NCBI GenBank assembly: GCA_002077065.1
Contig: NAJO01000009.1
Span: 806,001-870,000 of the forward strand
Length of the DNA stretch: 64,000 nt
Reading direction: 5' to 3'
Origin: Cryoendolithus antarcticus
Taxonomy: Eukaryota > Ascomycota > Dothideomycetes > Cladosporiales > Cladosporiaceae
Position 1 is the first letter of the stretch; each line of letters starts with the position of its first letter. The notes below the pieces were generated by a model that was not told the origin of the DNA, made no database searches, and saw nothing but the letters and a program-made list of their open reading frames with translations. Positions 41,401 to 49,942 of the stretch are shown here, one piece after another. Both the position numbers and the translations under genes were made by a program.

Positions 41401-42555
41401 AAGCGTCCTGGCTGCGTGCCTCTCGGCCTGCCCATCGATAATATGGCCACCATCTCAGAGAGCCCCGAGCTGCCTTTCCAGACGCCAGCTCGCGCTGCCG
41501 ACGACTTAGACGATGAGCGCACAGCGAAGAGGCAGAACACCGGTCTTGTGCCTCGTGTGCCTCGTGCGCGTCGCACTGTCAAGGCTGCACGCGCCGCTCG
41601 AGAGGCTGCTTACATCGCTGCTCACCCGCGATTCAAGCCCTGCTGGGCCGTGGATGAGGACGTGCCCGTACCGCCTCGTGACAGGAACGCCGACTCGCGC
41701 AAGGCTCGTCTCGATGAGGCCGACCATCTTCGCAATAAGGTTGCGGCGGATCAGAAGGCTCTCGCGTACCTGGAGGCCAACTACGAGGTCGCCAAGCCAC
41801 GCGAGACGAAGTGGAGGAAGGCTAAGCACCTAAAGGTCCTCCCGGCGCGTCTGCGTGGCGAGTGCAGCGGGAGTTTTAGAGTCCCGGACTGGGATGACGA
41901 TGATTTGATTGAGGTTGACATCGATGCCGAGGAGTGTGAGAGCGACTGGTACGGCGATGATGATGAGGTTGCTACGCCCAAGGCCTCGACCAAGCCTGCT
42001 GCTACGCCTGGCAGCATGGCGACTGCGACGCCCATGTCTATCGACACTACCACGCCCACACCTGCCGTCTCGAACCCATTCGCCAACACCAACGCGCCGC
42101 TGCCTTCGCAGCAGGCTGCAACCACTAAGATCCCCTCACCAGTCGACGACTTCGCACTTTTCATCCCCATGCTCAAGCAAGGCCACGTCTCCTTCTTCGA
42201 CCGCGACAACGATCCCAAGGTCGTACCCGCGCCGCTGCCCACGCAGCCGGCTGCCACGACTACGGAGGGCTACATGTACTTCGACTCCGCTCCCCCGCCA
42301 CTCTCTCCCGACGAGCTGGTTTCCGATAGGGACGAGGATATCGATCTGCTGTTTGAGGAGGAAGAAGATTGGCCTGCAGTGACGCAGGGTGATGGGGAGG
42401 TTATGACGCAGGAGGAGGAGGATGAGGCTTGGGTTGAGGGGCGGAAGGGGTTTGTCGGGTGGTTAGAGGAGACTGGGCAGGTGAGGAACTTTGGGTATAA
42501 GGGGGAGCAGTGGGTTGGGCAGTGGGATGGTTTGGCGAAGCCGGTAGAGGCTTAG
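38485..42555 (+). CDS. Large disordered, charged protein of unknown function
   Basis: A single open frame of 1356 residues with a good CACAATGG start. No catalytic domain is recognisable. The first 230 residues carry five or six copies of a degenerate 16-17 residue motif, clearest at 112-128, 140-156 and 182-198 (TRSSSRNNSRAGSE and variants), with weaker copies at 21-37 and 62-76. The middle is very rich in Gln, Glu and Ser (about 380-540). A long Arg/Glu/Ala helix around 635-690 (KKALQDEIAAYKAKKERE) looks like a coiled coil. Blocks that appear conserved in style include HRNANWATPRPQRNTYKNPY and RTVKAARAAREAAYIAAHPRF. Basic clusters (KGAKRPR, KRKRPG) suggest a nuclear protein. Function cannot be assigned. 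Confidence 0.75.
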   Translation: MAPSTRSKRGSEQLSAPPPATTRRNTRAGSRAVSETPSVTAATVAGILDQQKGKMPVAKPRTTRASCNTSRQNSEAPSITTANAAEVGSINTATAADVASMNSKNFKTTSRVTRSSSRNNSRAGSEVPLEALATISNAKTTRSSSRNNSSASIEVPEAMEINEVTTTTTVKTKTAAHATTRVTRSSSRNSSCAGSERPSSAGQDVITVSNATITKRKTRAGSVTSIDDTGGDTLKGNGKGAKRPRVGHRTFAKMDDITQYGLSYGKDYIEPSIEQHLPVEASIEDYQAKRFGPPEHLVKDAKDRAKGSSQQKERSFGNEGLIKLGDASQPLDQEEEVMERLEALDEVGRLAMARGRAELDDDADMIAEFERGSEEDKEKELTEQSAAAEQESNATSQSEASAEPELGVQQEQDASSYGSQQEQEEVSPQLQDLPYEEVASQQDASSPHLQSAETEQSTQHTPQATQQEQSTSPAHIQSVEKEQSPEHIQQQQYISPPLERPVEHDDSPPRTTRTKQLQASQEQQSQQDQHGSSEIYKPYKTHRNANWATPRPQRNTYKNPYLGTGNIKPVRRKPSFEEQKEIDAAAARLRAEQALDLQRSPLLKPKRLRTLVRRSEQEEQEFSLLDEQPDQKSTSTYRSTSILRKKALQDEIAAYKAKKEREAAEEAEHAEAERVQAERDVAEQSSDQAPAGSPHEHTPSNKQVTVTNGEHENDDVDYTSTPMPAEPKAVGYLSGLGLGNLVSAASPWKITSRLSSLFSPAKKPAPTKIEKATTPATKTRIAKQKLIQKGKLSSDQAAQQQESYRDKKVQAQSEGPQERDQQMSSIAQPVVRRHGGISGVNHYGYDESDFSSDVTDIEEEGEHYQRPKDGIDEDMASGRDLTPRAATHRKPRVESENDDDMQSTPKPPKQGNQAPEVNTDAVKQTRQRYDLDTMDFPETSNDSNGFQPMRRDQMSAGDRFAVKQAVYHGIKRKRPGCVPLGLPIDNMATISESPELPFQTPARAADDLDDERTAKRQNTGLVPRVPRARRTVKAARAAREAAYIAAHPRFKPCWAVDEDVPVPPRDRNADSRKARLDEADHLRNKVAADQKALAYLEANYEVAKPRETKWRKAKHLKVLPARLRGECSGSFRVPDWDDDDLIEVDIDAEECESDWYGDDDEVATPKASTKPAATPGSMATATPMSIDTTTPTPAVSNPFANTNAPLPSQQAATTKIPSPVDDFALFIPMLKQGHVSFFDRDNDPKVVPAPLPTQPAATTTEGYMYFDSAPPPLSPDELVSDRDEDIDLLFEEEEDWPAVTQGDGEVMTQEEEDEAWVEGRKGFVGWLEETGQVRNFGYKGEQWVGQWDGLAKPVEA

Positions 42556-43202
42556 AGTGTGATTAACGCAGGCTCAGTGCGAAGATCCGAGCAGGGCGCC
42601 TGAGTAGCGAGGATAGGAATGGCACGATGCACACGACTGGAAGGGATCTCGCGGGTCGGATCTCTTGGTAGTGCTGCGCCAAAGAGCTGAGATAGAGTGT
42701 ATGCTGATGCACTCTCCTTTTTGATCAACTGTCGCGTGTGCTTCTGTACGTGTACTCCTGGTACAATTTTCTGCATTACTGCTTCGGAGAGACGCTGACG
42801 CGCAGCTGATTCCCCAGAAATATGGACAGAGGCTAATGCTAGTGTGAGCTTACTCAGAGTATTTATACGCTATAGTGCTGTCTCCATGAGCGTCTTGGAT
42901 GTAGGTGGGGGTGAGCATTGCCTGCAAGTATGGTCTCTCTGATGCACATCAATCGCTATGCCCACTATCTAGGGCGCACTGATCGCAGCACGAGAGCATG
43001 CTGACTTTTGAAGGAACACCAACAATATCCTTCGAACGTGGCTGGCGTCCAGGTGAGGGCTGCGACAGTATCTCTCTCGCCGGAGTGGCACCGCAGATCA
43101 ATACTGTGAAGGTGCAGAGCACCGACGCTTTGTCAACTCATCAGAATCTGACAGAGGGAGGACGCAGCAATCATACTGGAACGAGTTCACACCTCTCCCA
43201 CG
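42556..43202. other. Intergenic, no gene seen
   Basis: About 650 nt between two plus-strand genes. It should contain the 3' UTR of the disordered-protein gene and the promoter of the YdcF-like gene. No motif found. Confidence 0.45.
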
Positions 43203-44027
43203 ATGACAGACAGCTCTCCAGCCGCTCTCGCCCGAGCAATCAACACGATCTCAACTTTCATTTCTCACGATGAGCTCCCAGGCATCGACATCCCCAAGTC
43301 CAGCACTCTCGTCTTCTGCGTGCCCTCGATCCTCAGTCAGGCAACCTACATCTTCCGCACGCTCGAACGAGATCCTACGCTGATCGACACGCTGGTCCTC
43401 GTAGGCGGCATAGGCCACGCCACATCCTACATCTACGATGCCGTGGCACGGCACCCGGAGTATCAGGTCCTGGCCCGACATATCGACGGACTGCCAGAGG
43501 CGAGGGTGCTGGAGCTAATTCTGCGACGGTTCTTTGATGTCACCGCGATCACGAGCGCTGGATGCCAGATTTTGATTGAGGACCAGTCTACGAATTGCGG
43601 CGCAAATGCTGTGGAGACTAAAGCCTTGCTTGAACGGGAGGGTGTGAGGATCGGGGAGAGGGTGGTAGTGGTGCAGGATCCGACGATGTGTCGACGGACT
43701 GTGGCGAGCTTTGAGAAGCTTTACGAAGAATTGCCACAAGGTGAAAGGCCAACATTCGTATCGTTTCCTGTCGTGGTGCCGACTGTGGAGGTTGTAGATG
43801 GGAAGCTAGAGTATGCGGCGTTGCCTGCTGGCAGTGGGGTGAAGGTGGAGGAGTTATGGGAGAAGCAGCGCTTCTACGAGTTGCTGGTAGGTGAGGTGGC
43901 AAGACTACACGATGACGAGAATGGGTATGGGCCGAAGGGCAAGGGATTTACTGGGCATGTGGATGTACCTAAGGAGGTGCTAGCCGCGGCGGAGGTGTTG
44001 AGGAGTAGTTTAGGGGTGACTCGATGA
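43203..44027 (+). CDS. YdcF/DUF218-family protein
   Basis: A single exon of 274 residues. Signature segments of the DUF218 (ElyC/SanA/YdcF) fold are present in order: LVLVGGIGHATSYIYDA, EDQSTNCGANAVET and VVVQDPTMCRRT, followed by FPVVVP. These match the bacterial YdcF pattern very closely, including overall length (E. coli YdcF is about 266 residues). YdcF binds S-adenosylmethionine in vitro, but no reaction is established for the family. No signal peptide or membrane helix is visible, unlike bacterial SanA/ElyC. The gene is intronless and could trace to an old bacterial transfer, which a tree would have to show. Confidence 0.85.
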   Translation: MTDSSPAALARAINTISTFISHDELPGIDIPKSSTLVFCVPSILSQATYIFRTLERDPTLIDTLVLVGGIGHATSYIYDAVARHPEYQVLARHIDGLPEARVLELILRRFFDVTAITSAGCQILIEDQSTNCGANAVETKALLEREGVRIGERVVVVQDPTMCRRTVASFEKLYEELPQGERPTFVSFPVVVPTVEVVDGKLEYAALPAGSGVKVEELWEKQRFYELLVGEVARLHDDENGYGPKGKGFTGHVDVPKEVLAAAEVLRSSLGVTR

Positions 44028-44081
44028 CCGAAGCCAGTCGTCCTAAATACATCGATGCATTATAGACCTGTAAACTTGCGC

Positions 44082-47000
44082 TCAGTACGCTCCATTACCG
44101 AAGAAGAATCCATCGAACAGATCCACGCCTCCGCCATCGCCCCAGTTCTGTCCATCACTCGCCATGCCTCCATCAAAGCCTGCTGTACCGCCCATGCCGA
44201 AGCCGAAGTCCAGCTCTGCGCCACCGTTTGTGTTGCCATTCGTATTGCCCCAGTACGCGGTGCGACTTGGGTCCGAGACAGGAAATGTGTCGAGAAAATC
44301 GAGATTCTCGAACGAGAAGTCCGGCTGCTGTTGTGAGATCGTTTGCGCAAAGGGCTGGTACGGCAGCTGGTTTGAGAGGGCGTAGGTGGGTTGTGGAGGG
44401 TTATTGGTCGCGACTTGTGAGTTATACGACGCTGGCGAGGGTAACGCAGCACTAGCGGTCGAGTGTGGAGACTGCGTGTTGTACAAGCCCATAGCCGAGC
44501 TCGGGTCTTGTGTCGACATTTGCTGCTGTTGAAACGGCATCGAACTCGTGCGCGTGAGCTGCGGGGATTGACGGACAGCGGTCTGCATCGCAGCTTGAGT
44601 TCTTCGACCAAGCTCATCATCGGTGAAGAGGTCTTTTAGATTCATGTCAAAGCGCGGCAGCTTCCTTCGCTCGCTGTCGGCTCGTTGTCGCATGCTCTGT
44701 AGCTCGCTGGGGACTGGTGTATCGCTTTTGCTAGCAGACGCACCCGTGCTCGTACCGCCACTGAAGTAGCCCCCTGGGCTGCTCAGTGACTGGCTGGCTA
44801 AGCTTGATGCTGTGCCAAAGCCAGTGGTTGACATACACATGCTGATTGTAGCTTTTGCCATGCGGCTGAAGGCATCGCGACACGCTTCGGCCGGTGGGCA
44901 GTTTTCGATCAGGTCGGTGAGGACTGATGTTGCAGCTAGGATCGTGAAGTCGACGTCGTCGAGTGTCAGATGTAAGCGCACTGTCGGACTGTGCCAGATT
45001 GCATAGAGGAATGAGATACCTGTAAACATGGTCAGCAGACATTGTGGATACCCGATGAAGTGCAGCATACCGCTCATGAACAAATGATGTGTAGCCAAGA
45101 AGGTGTAGTTCACCAGCTTTAGTCTATGCAGCTGTCGATACAACTTCAGCACGGTCTGCCCAGCCTGTGCGACTTTGAGGAAAACGAGCTGCTCGTCTTC
45201 TTTGAGCTCTTGATGTATCGCGCCTGGACTTGTCACGCTTTCACCGGTGCTGCTAGCAGTGAGTTCGTCGGCGAGTGGACCCGGGACGGCAAGCGACTGT
45301 CGATATAGCATGATGACTGCTTGCCAGTAGTTGAGCTCGAGAAATAGTGGTGTAAACCGTACACCAGTATCCGGCTGGAGTGGTGCAGACTCTTTCCAGT
45401 CCCAGAGCCTTCGGTCGACATCTATACGCCAATCTCGGAACGTTTGGAACTTTGAAAGGAAGGGTGATGGCAATCGGGTATGCATGTACACATTGCCAGC
45501 ATTCGCTCCTAAAGATCGCGCTTGCTGTGCTTGACGATACTGCAGTACTTGCAGAACCTCTGACTGCAAAAGGCGTAGTCGGAAGTAGTGGTGCGCGACC
45601 AGCTTGTATGTAGGGTATACCACTTCGCTGGCCGGCTTCAAGAAGCCGGTGGTCGTGATATAGCGATCATCGAGCAATGAAGGGAATTCAGTCGTTATGA
45701 CTTGATCCGTGATGCCGAATGGCCTGCCGACGCAAGTCGATACCAGCCGATCAAAAGAATACACGCACCACCACAGTCTTCGCCGCAGGTCTCGAGCCCA
45801 CTGTTTGCGCCCAACGTTACTGTTTGCACCGACAGCATCCTCGCCTTCAGTCTTGATCTCATAGGCATCCAGCTCAGCGTCATTGTCTTCGAAATGCAAT
45901 CCCAAGTCAACACTGAGACGGACAGCTACCCCTATGATGTACCACAGTCCTGGTGCGACTGGTCGAAGCAGGGCGAGACCTGCAAGCAGAAGTACAGCTT
46001 GCAACTCTTCCATGCCGCCACTGTACCCTTCAGATGCGGGCGTAGAGCTGAGAAAGTTCTCCAGGTGCGTGATGGCTGCTGAGTGGTACTCTTCTGGCGA
46101 GTATTGGTGGTCTGCCATCTTGGAGCGTTTCTTGCCGGGAGCGTCACTGTCTGTGGTCGACGTTGTGCTACTCGCTAACGCTACCGGTCGGCTATTCGTT
46201 GCTGAGTCCATAATGATACCACTGCCGATCGCATACACGATGTTCAGCAGGTACATCTCACGTGGTGTCCGATCCTTAGGCGGCTTCGCATAGACTCGTT
46301 CGAACAGGCTGGTGAACTCTCCGCGATGCAAGATTGGGATCTGCGGATTGGCATGCTCGAAATATAGATTTGCAAGTCTCGCACCCAAAGGTTCCTCTGG
46401 GAAGGGCGCAGGTTTAATAGTCGGTCTCGTGTGCAAGCCGAAGAAGGAGTCGCGAGGCGCACTGCTGCCACCCGTGGCATCTCCAAGCAGCGGTTTTGAT
46501 GGCTTGAGTCCACCTCTCTCGGACGGCGTCTGCGAAACAGAGCTTTTGACCGCGGCATACACGACTCTAGCGAAAGAGATTCCGGACCCAGTAGCGACGC
46601 GTTGAGAATCAGGTAAACTCTGTCCAATGTTATTGACTAGCTTGTTGATGCTTTCAGTGTCGTCGCGAACCTTCAGAGCTGGGTCGACAGCCGGGAGCAC
46701 ACTGTCCTGCTTCGCCTTGGCATCCTTGCTGTGGGAACTTCGTGCAGCCTTACCACCACCCTCATGTTCGAGCACGGGAAACGGTACGTTCACACCAGGC
46801 TGTATGCTCTCGTCGATCGCGAAGTCATCTTCTGGAGGAGGCACAGCACCGCCCAGCCCAGTGACTATAGCTTCGAGATTTCGCACTCGCGTCTCAAGAT
46901 AGTAGACATAGCTCCGAGGGATCTCTCGTCTGCTAACAGGATCGAAGCCAACGCACTTAGCACCGACTTTCAGACACGCTGTGCAGCGAGGCAGTTGCTG

Positions 47001-47207
47001 ATCGCAACGGTTCTTTCGATGTCGACATCTGTTACAAGCACTCACATTGCGGAAGTTTGACGAGGTGCCGCCAGGACCGGAGCCAGTGGCGGGAGCGGAC
47101 GCGATGACACCAGTAGGTGAAGCTGTCGACTCCGTTGGTGACTCTAGCGTCCCATTCTCATCGTCCCTGGTCCGCTTCTTCGATGACACCCCTGGTGGTG
47201 AAGCCAT
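44082..47207 (-). CDS. Zn2Cys6 fungal-specific transcription factor
   Basis: A single exon of 1041 residues. A Gal4-type binuclear zinc cluster lies at residues 58-85 with spacing C-x2-C-x6-C-x6-C-x2-C-x6-C (C58, C61, C68, C75, C78, C85). REIPRSYVYYLETRVRNLE follows as the linker and a short dimerisation coiled coil. The middle region (about 280-750) has the fungal_trans domain, with ARLANLYFEHANPQIPILHR, RRRLWWCVYSFDRL and GRPFGITDQ. The C-terminus is Gln/Asn/Ser-rich and ends in acidic-aromatic clusters (DFSFENLDFLDTF), which look like an activation domain. It should act in the nucleus. The regulated pathway is not evident from neighbours, which are a YdcF-like gene and an MFS transporter. 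Confidence 0.92.
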   Translation of the reverse strand: MASPPGVSSKKRTRDDENGTLESPTESTASPTGVIASAPATGSGPGGTSSNFRNVSACNRCRHRKNRCDQQLPRCTACLKVGAKCVGFDPVSRREIPRSYVYYLETRVRNLEAIVTGLGGAVPPPEDDFAIDESIQPGVNVPFPVLEHEGGGKAARSSHSKDAKAKQDSVLPAVDPALKVRDDTESINKLVNNIGQSLPDSQRVATGSGISFARVVYAAVKSSVSQTPSERGGLKPSKPLLGDATGGSSAPRDSFFGLHTRPTIKPAPFPEEPLGARLANLYFEHANPQIPILHRGEFTSLFERVYAKPPKDRTPREMYLLNIVYAIGSGIIMDSATNSRPVALASSTTSTTDSDAPGKKRSKMADHQYSPEEYHSAAITHLENFLSSTPASEGYSGGMEELQAVLLLAGLALLRPVAPGLWYIIGVAVRLSVDLGLHFEDNDAELDAYEIKTEGEDAVGANSNVGRKQWARDLRRRLWWCVYSFDRLVSTCVGRPFGITDQVITTEFPSLLDDRYITTTGFLKPASEVVYPTYKLVAHHYFRLRLLQSEVLQVLQYRQAQQARSLGANAGNVYMHTRLPSPFLSKFQTFRDWRIDVDRRLWDWKESAPLQPDTGVRFTPLFLELNYWQAVIMLYRQSLAVPGPLADELTASSTGESVTSPGAIHQELKEDEQLVFLKVAQAGQTVLKLYRQLHRLKLVNYTFLATHHLFMSGMLHFIGYPQCLLTMFTGISFLYAIWHSPTVRLHLTLDDVDFTILAATSVLTDLIENCPPAEACRDAFSRMAKATISMCMSTTGFGTASSLASQSLSSPGGYFSGGTSTGASASKSDTPVPSELQSMRQRADSERRKLPRFDMNLKDLFTDDELGRRTQAAMQTAVRQSPQLTRTSSMPFQQQQMSTQDPSSAMGLYNTQSPHSTASAALPSPASYNSQVATNNPPQPTYALSNQLPYQPFAQTISQQQPDFSFENLDFLDTFPVSDPSRTAYWGNTNGNTNGGAELDFGFGMGGTAGFDGGMASDGQNWGDGGGVDLFDGFFFGNGAY

Positions 47208-48027
47208 TACCAGGTCGGGCTGACGAAGCTGAGGTCGGCAGTCTGTGAGCCGAGCTCCTTGGCACTCTGCTCTCCCATCAAAGTCACAACGAGCAAGAGG
47301 CGGACATGGCCGACACGGTAAGTCTGCGGAGCGCCAGTCAGTCGCGGATGAAATACTCCCGGTCGGCTGTCAATATAGCAACAAAATTCTGACGCAGGTG
47401 ATGAAGCAGAGTATGGTCACACGTTGCTTCTTCCGTTGCATCGAGCAGCGGCAAATTATCGCGATAGGCTTACTGGGGCTGATAAGCGTTGCTTGTACTC
47501 GATGGCAATACGTCCACTATGGTTGATAGCGCTGTGACAATCGAGTACGTGGATGTACTCTGGGGGATTGCGATCATGTCGTGGGAATGACTATCTTGCG
47601 CAAGTGTACAAAAGAAAATGTTACGTTGGACGTCCGAAAGTGGCAAGAACGACGGAGGTCGTGTTTGCACTGACATTGCTCCAATCGCTGTGTATGGATG
47701 CAAGCATCTATTTCTAAGTAGGGTATCCTCCCATTTGGCATCGTGAGATATCCAGTTCTAGCCTTCCCAATGTGTTCCCTCAAACCTAGGCTGGGTCTGA
47801 TTCCCAAGCAAGCTCATGAAACGCCAATAAAGATAAACGAAAGTCTTAGGGTATCATAGCTCCGTCTTGCGGAAGCAAACGACCTGCGAATAATGCATAC
47901 TTCGCCCAGAGTGCCTCCCGTGTGCCAGTAACGCCGTGTATCGATAAATGCGGTCCGAATTTTGGTGGTAGTAAAATCATACAAGAAATGCAAGTGCGCG
48001 GTAGAGTCGTTGACGGCGGCGAGGCGG
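47208..48027. other. Intergenic, no gene seen
   Basis: About 820 nt between the start of the Zn2Cys6 gene and the 3' end of the MFS gene, both on the minus strand. Frames are short and unrecognised. Confidence 0.45.
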
Positions 48028-49942
48028 CTACGACCGACTGCTCCTTCGATCAAAGCGTGTCAAGATCGGTGAGCTGGGTGTCGACTGCATCGTCTCCAAG
48101 GACGCGTTCGGGCTCTCCACGATCAGGAGCATGTCATCACTCTCTTCGTCGACGGCGGCGTGCTTCTCGCTGGCGAATGTCCGCCTCCTCTCCTCGATCA
48201 TGAATATGCTCAGAAATGCACCTCCGACCGCAACACATGCGTTGGCCCACCACGGCAGGCCGAGCACGCCGTGCGCAAGGCCGGTCCCCTGTAGCTGGCC
48301 AGACACAGGCGGACCGAAAGTTCTGCTAAGACTCGCGGCCGCTCCCATGGCTCCGTTCAGGGTTCCAGAGACCTTCGAAGACGGAGTGTTGTTGGCCATC
48401 ATGACCAAAGCCGATGGAAAGGTAAAAGCCTGTGCGCATACCTTCCACATGAGGATGATGTAAACGCACGGCATACGTATCGAGGTTGGCGCCAGAGTAA
48501 GGTATGGCGTGATGATGTACAGGAAAGGGTAGGTGAAGACACTGATGCGAAAGAGCGTGAGGCTGCCAAGGCGCTTGGTGAGTGGAGAAAACGCGAACAG
48601 CATTGCGATGACTTGGATTACGCCTTGCACGGACAAGATGCCTCCAATAGATTTCGTAGGCAAGCCAAAGCCCCCGGTGAAGCCGAATGGCAAAGATATC
48701 GGCTTGTTCGATTCGGGAAGGGTGAACATCACTGGCAGGAGCTGCTCGGCAGAGATCGTGTGGCTAGTAGCAAGTCAGCAGACGCACTGATGGTGTTTGA
48801 CAAGATCAACTTACTATGCCAGTATCCCGTAGCTAACAATGATAATGATGACTTGTTTGGTGAAGGCGTTCAACGTGCTGGCGTTGCGCTTCGCTGCCTC
48901 GGTCTCCTTGGCGAGTGCCTCCGAATCCAGCTCCTGGCTCATCATGCGACTGTCCTCACCTGAGATCGAACTGCGCGGCGAACCCTCGATTGACTGATAG
49001 GCTGGTGGAGGCAGCCCTTCGGGTGCGTGTGCTGGCACGAGCTCTGGCGATGGTGCCGCGCTGCGGTAGTCCGGAGGGCTGTCGAAGCTCTCTTCGCGGA
49101 TCAAGGTGTACGTAGTCGAAGTGCGTGCCGTCTTTGTACTCGACAGCGCGACCATCGGCTCACGCTGGAAGAGGCTAAGTATTCTCTTGCCAAGTTCTAG
49201 CCCTCTGTCTCTTTCTAACTTCTTCTCTTCATGCGTCTCTTCCAGAAACAGTATACCGACAAATATCGCCAACACTACCACCGCCGTGCAGAACACATTA
49301 GGCAGTAGGAACGGGAACTTGTCCCAGATGCTTCCTTCTGGCCAGCCATAGTTGCGCACCGGATCTGCCATCACTCCGCCAATAGCAGAGCCCGCCACCG
49401 AGCCCAGACACCACACGATCGGCATGACAGAGTATGCGTATGGCTGATGCGCTTCGACCGTGATGACCTCTGCAACTGTGCTCTGTAGCACGCCGATGTT
49501 GCCGTTGAGCAGACCGCCCATAGCGCGTGCAATGAGCGCAGTTGTGAGATTCGGCGCGAAGCCGAAGAGTATCATGCTGATGCCAGTACCAGCGAGTCCA
49601 GTCAAGAGGATTGGTTTGCGGCCGTACCTATCGCTCACGCGGCCCCATACCATGCATGACAGAAATTCGGCGAAGGCGAATGCTGATGTGACCATGCCAG
49701 CGTAGAATGTAATTCGCCTGTCGTCGGATGTGGTGTGAAATGACTCGATCATGTGGTAGACATATGGGAAGATGGACATGAAGGCGATCGGCTCGGCTAG
49801 TCGACATAATGCTGAGATTGTAAGTAAGTTGCTGCTATGCGTGCTCACTGCATCGACTTCACTCACCCAGCACAAACATCTGGCGTACAGGAAAAGGTGG
49901 AGTGTCGGGGTCCCGCCGAGTCCGGCGACCGAAACACAGCAT
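48028..49942 (-). CDS. Major facilitator superfamily transporter (three exons)
   Basis: Exons 49867-49942, 48815-49811 and 48028-48763 give 602 residues. Introns of 55 nt (GTGAGT...CTCAG) and 51 nt (GTAAGT...CTGAC...CTAG) both preserve the frame. The first exon supplies MLCFGRR...FPVRQMFVL and joins to ALCRLAEPIAFMSIFPYVY, the first membrane helix. The loop motif GRVSDRYGRKPIL between helices 2 and 3 is the MFS signature. Twelve helices are expected, split by a cytoplasmic Ser/Pro-rich loop of about 130 residues (residues 225-355), which is long for the family. The pattern resembles the fungal YCR023C-like and plant ZIFL-like drug/H+ antiporter group. Substrate unknown. Confidence 0.9.
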
